A stretch of DNA of 64,000 nt from Herminiimonas contaminans. Its GTDB lineage: Bacteria > Pseudomonadota > Gammaproteobacteria > Burkholderiales > Burkholderiaceae_D. The DNA lies in the NCBI RefSeq assembly GCF_015645465.1, contig NZ_JADOEL010000005.1, forward strand, positions 140,378-204,377, given 5' to 3'. Each line of letters starts with the position of its first letter. Positions within the stretch are counted from its first letter, which is position 1. Below, in pieces: positions 62,294 to 64,000 of this stretch. The notes under the pieces are model-generated. The model was not told the origin of the DNA, ran no database searches, and saw only the letters and a list, made by a program, of their open reading frames with translations. Position numbers and translations under genes: made by a program.

Positions 62294-63159
62294 GACGGAA
62301 GTGGGAGTCCGAGATTTATGCGATTGCCACCGGTACCCGCAAGGCAGTGGTCACCATTGGCGAGTGTGTGCGCAAGCACGTGGCCGATGTTAATGCTGAG
62401 TGGAAGGATCGAGAAAAGCGTGTCCGGATACTGGAAAAATGGCGCTCTGAATATGATGATCAGGATGCCACTGATTTGCACGAATGGTCTAAATCCTTCG
62501 TCGGGTACCTGCGAGCCAACAAAGCCAGGAGCGGTTTAAACAAGCGCCCTCTGACTGATGGCTCCATCCGCAATATTCTGGCCTACATACGCGCTGCGAT
62601 CAAATACGCCTATAAGGTCGGACTGATTGAAGAAGACCACACCGGACGCATGACCATCCCGCCGGTGAGCAATGAGCGCACACACTACCCTCAACGCAAG
62701 GAAATGCTACGCATTGCCAGGAAGTGCCGAGATAGGCAGGTTCGCGCCGCAATCCGGATCGCCTTCTATTCCGGCATGCGCCGTGAGGAAATACTGATCG
62801 CCAAAGCCACGAAGAAAGGCTATGTGCTTGACGCGAAGCAGACCAAGAACGGCAAGCCGCGCATTGTTCCAATTCATCGGAAAATTGCTGTGCTGGCCAG
62901 GCGAATCAGATTTACCATTGATGGCGACAGATTTTCAGGTGAGTGGGAGCGCGCCCGAGCGTTGGCCGGTTACCCTGAGACACGCTTTCACGATCTGAGG
63001 CACGGAGCGGCATCGGAAATGCTGAATTCCGGCGTTCCTTTAGTGGTGGTTGGTAGCGTCCTCGGCCACCTTTCTATGGTATCAACTAAGCGCTACAGCC
63101 ACCTTTTGACTGACCAGTTAGAGGAAGCCGTGAGCAAGATCGGAACACGACAAAAATAG
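62155..63159 (+). CDS. int: tyrosine-recombinase integrase
   Basis: A 334-residue phage integrase: N-terminal arm-binding domain (SGRKRYRWTFNRIIEGSGRIRQTK), core-binding domain, and catalytic domain with Arg209 (SGMRREE), His279 and Arg282 (HDLRHG), His in LGHLS, and Tyr314 (KRYSHL). It sits next to attR, reading towards it, with an arm-type repeat 9 bp after its stop. It would recombine tRNA-Lys attB with attP. Confidence 0.95.
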   Translation: MPIETITKSGRKRYRWTFNRIIEGSGRIRQTKLLPAGTTAAEADALGRKWESEIYAIATGTRKAVVTIGECVRKHVADVNAEWKDREKRVRILEKWRSEYDDQDATDLHEWSKSFVGYLRANKARSGLNKRPLTDGSIRNILAYIRAAIKYAYKVGLIEEDHTGRMTIPPVSNERTHYPQRKEMLRIARKCRDRQVRAAIRIAFYSGMRREEILIAKATKKGYVLDAKQTKNGKPRIVPIHRKIAVLARRIRFTIDGDRFSGEWERARALAGYPETRFHDLRHGAASEMLNSGVPLVVVGSVLGHLSMVSTKRYSHLLTDQLEEAVSKIGTRQK

Positions 63160-63167
63160 CCGTCTAA

Positions 63168-63187
63168 GTGTGTGCATTTTTCTGCCA
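63168..63187 (+). repeat. 20-bp direct repeat, candidate integrase arm site (right)
   Basis: GTGTGTGCATTTTTCTGCCA, identical to 20894-20913; 104 bp before the attR repeat. Confidence 0.7.
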
Positions 63188-63291
63188 ACCAGATGCATGA
63201 CACTGTTGTTATTCACAGTATTCACGTTATCGTAAGTCATTGATTTTGCTATGCAGCCCCGCCAAATAACTGTGCGAATAAACAGCTTAAC

Positions 63292-63345
63292 CGGACTTTT
63301 AATCCGTTGGTCGCAGGTTCGAATCCCGCACGGCCTACCACGAAT
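63292..63345 (+). repeat. attR, 54-bp direct repeat
   Basis: Copy of the tRNA-Lys 3' part from the anticodon stem to past CCA. It lacks the 5' half and promoter, so it is not a tRNA gene. Confidence 0.93.
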
Positions 63346-63362
63346 TACAGTAGCAAAATCAA

Positions 63363-63389
63363 GGACTTCCTTCGGGAGGTCCTTTTTTT
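63363..63389 (+). terminator. original host terminator of tRNA-Lys
   Basis: GGACTTCC-TTCG-GGAGGTCC with a UUCG loop and seven T; stranded beyond attR by the integration. Confidence 0.88.
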
Positions 63390-63594
63390 ATGTCCGAAAA
63401 TAAGGTGTAAGTGCGACGGTAGTGGTAATTTTAGTGGTAACTCATTGTTGGTTCAGATGACACTCCACTGCGCTTCATTGCGCATATCTAAAATTATCTA
63501 AACACTTATTGCGCACCTCGGCATTTAAGAAAATTTTCCAGTCGCTTCACTTCTCCACAAACACATCCATTTGTTTGCTACCAGGAGAATGAAA

Positions 63595-63720
63595 ATGAAG
63601 CAGCACGTAACCACACCTACCTTAGTCAGTCCGTCGGCTCACCGACATCCCCACTCCCATTCGCGCTTCGCAATTGCCGGCGCATGCGCTAGCACCTTCA
63701 TCATGGAGGTGACAGCATGA
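63595..63720 (+). CDS. small hypothetical protein upstream of integrase-like fragment
   Basis: A 41-residue frame with AGGAG 7 bp before the ATG at 63595 and an ATGA overlap with the next gene. It is rich in His, Ser and Thr (SAHRHPHSHSRFAIAG). Its Shine-Dalgarno site and coupling are the only support. Confidence 0.4.
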   Translation: MKQHVTTPTLVSPSAHRHPHSHSRFAIAGACASTFIMEVTA

Positions 63721-63899
63721 GCATCGAAAAACGCGGAGACCGCTGGCTCGCACGCATTCTCGTCGATGGACAACGTGCATCCTGTACGTTCAGTACGAAA
63801 CGTGAAGCCAAGGCTTGGGAAGTAAAAGAAAAATTTGAAATAGAAGAAGCCGGCCGTCCAAAAGGTGATGGCCCGGTAATCCCCCCGGAAAAGAAGTGA
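63717..63899 (+). CDS. integrase N-terminal-domain-like short protein or fragment
   Basis: A 60-residue protein, SIEKRGDRWLARILVDGQRA then FSTKREAKAWEVKEKFE, which is the arm-binding N-terminal domain of phage tyrosine recombinases without the core and catalytic domains. Its stop falls where an IS3-type element begins, so it may be a gene cut by the insertion. A natural short protein is also possible, given the PPEKK end. It is preceded by GGAGGTGACAGC. Confidence 0.6.
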   Translation: MSIEKRGDRWLARILVDGQRASCTFSTKREAKAWEVKEKFEIEEAGRPKGDGPVIPPEKK

Positions 63900-63944
63900 A
63901 TTTGAAAGTAGAATTTTCTCCAATCGAAATTGAGGAAGTTTTAC

Positions 63945-64000
63945 ATGAAGAAGTCGCGTTTTTCGGAAAGCCAGATTATTGCCATCCTTAAGCAAGCAGA
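63945..64000 (+). CDS. IS3-family transposase OrfA, N-terminus (runs off window)
   Basis: Residues MKKSRFSESQIIAILKQA are the well-known start of IS3-family (IS407 subgroup-like) OrfA. The left end of the IS is likely between 63896 and 63925, but its inverted repeat cannot be defined without the other end. Confidence 0.85.
   Translation, partial: MKKSRFSESQIIAILKQA

Larger units (their letters stand above)
20787..63345. mobile_element. BPP-1-like short-tailed prophage in tRNA-Lys
   Basis: The 54-bp repeat copies bound a 42.5-kb element (42,505 bp from repeat to repeat) with all modules of a temperate podophage: Int and Xis, cI/cro with operators, replication, recombination, terminase, portal, scaffold, capsid, tail tube A/B-type proteins, internal virion proteins, tail fibre, and holin/endolysin/spanins. 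Capsid-region proteins resemble Bbp16, Bbp17 and Bbp19 of Bordetella phage BPP-1. No essential gene is visibly broken, so it may be inducible. The lytic unit runs leftward almost without gaps, with many ATGA start-stop overlaps. Confidence 0.93.
63160..63594. other. 435-bp gene-free junction of prophage and host
   Basis: This stretch holds the right arm site, short partial inverted repeats (ACTGTTGTTATTCACAGT near 63200), attR and the displaced host terminator. After 63390 I see only AT-rich sequence with a short GTGGTAA direct repeat (63422, 63434) and no gene. Confidence 0.7.

Noticed and set aside
20923..63159. Reverse transcriptase or template repeat for the variable protein
   Set aside because: Looked for in both strands: no open frame with RT motifs, and no second copy of the sequence around the VGFRC codons was found by eye.
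63292..63345. Second tRNA-Lys gene
   Set aside because: Only the 3' part is present; there is no D arm, 5' acceptor strand or promoter, so it is the att copy.
20787..63345. Defective prophage remnant
   Set aside because: Every structural, lysis, regulatory and integration module is present with full-length frames; no frameshift or IS was found inside.
1..64000. CRISPR array
   Set aside because: No series of regularly spaced direct repeats of 24-40 bp was seen.

Overview
The window is chromosome of a betaproteobacterium, most likely an Oxalobacteraceae member close to Herminiimonas or Janthinobacterium. That assignment is an inference from protein style, gene order and codon use. The left third (1-20.8 kb) is ordinary host DNA and the right two thirds is one apparently complete prophage. 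A trace of a second mobile locus sits at the far right edge.

Host part. A partial Bug/TctC-type periplasmic solute receptor opens the window, followed by two small unknown genes, a SAM methyltransferase and the LysR-type regulator cysB, all on the minus strand. Divergent from cysB is an assimilatory sulfate reduction operon: a TauE/SafE permease, cysI, a DUF934 gene, cysH, cysD, cysN and a uroporphyrinogen-III methyltransferase (cobA/SUMT), facing a CbiX/SirB-type chelatase. ATP sulfurylase (CysDN), an APS-type reductase with its [4Fe-4S] cysteines (CysH), sulfite reductase (CysI) and siroheme synthesis (SUMT plus chelatase) form one route from sulfate to sulfide. Next come lptG-lptF (LPS export) divergent from pepA, an SDR gene, and the complete envelope cluster ybgC-tolQRAB-pal-cpoB, ending in a strong terminator. 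A consensus sigma70 promoter then drives a tRNA-Lys(TTT).

Prophage. A 54-bp direct repeat (20787-20840 and 63292-63345) made from the 3' part of the tRNA-Lys gene bounds a 42.5-kb element. A 20-bp direct repeat just inside each end looks like a pair of integrase arm sites. The gene set is that of a short-tailed phage related to Bordetella phage BPP-1. One long leftward transcription unit runs from cro (51.9 kb) through replication, ninG and methyltransferase genes, terminase, portal, scaffold, capsid, tail tube proteins, internal virion proteins (including a 2218-residue polyvalent protein), tail fibre and lysis genes. The rightward unit holds a variable C-type-lectin/FGE-fold protein, a putative recombinase with a YqaJ exonuclease, a KTSC protein, a sliding-clamp-like protein, a C5 methyltransferase, a Lar-like protein, Xis and Int. 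A cI-like S24 repressor and a membrane moron lie between. Two matched promoters (TTGACT-N17-GATAAT) carry CAC-N4-GTG operators, three spaced exactly 24 bp at cro/cI and two at the rightward promoter, a lambda OR/OL-like layout. A LexA box at the left end controls a phage SRAP (HMCES-like) gene and a small divergent gene.

Most notable: the 293-residue protein at 53388-54269 ends in a segment with the hallmarks of a diversity-generating-retroelement variable region, yet no reverse transcriptase or template repeat is visible in the element, and the gene sits in the early operon rather than with the tail genes. The major capsid gene also has a signal-peptide-like N-terminus behind a strong ribosome binding site. 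Right of attR are a short integrase-N-terminus-like gene and the start of an IS3-family transposase.
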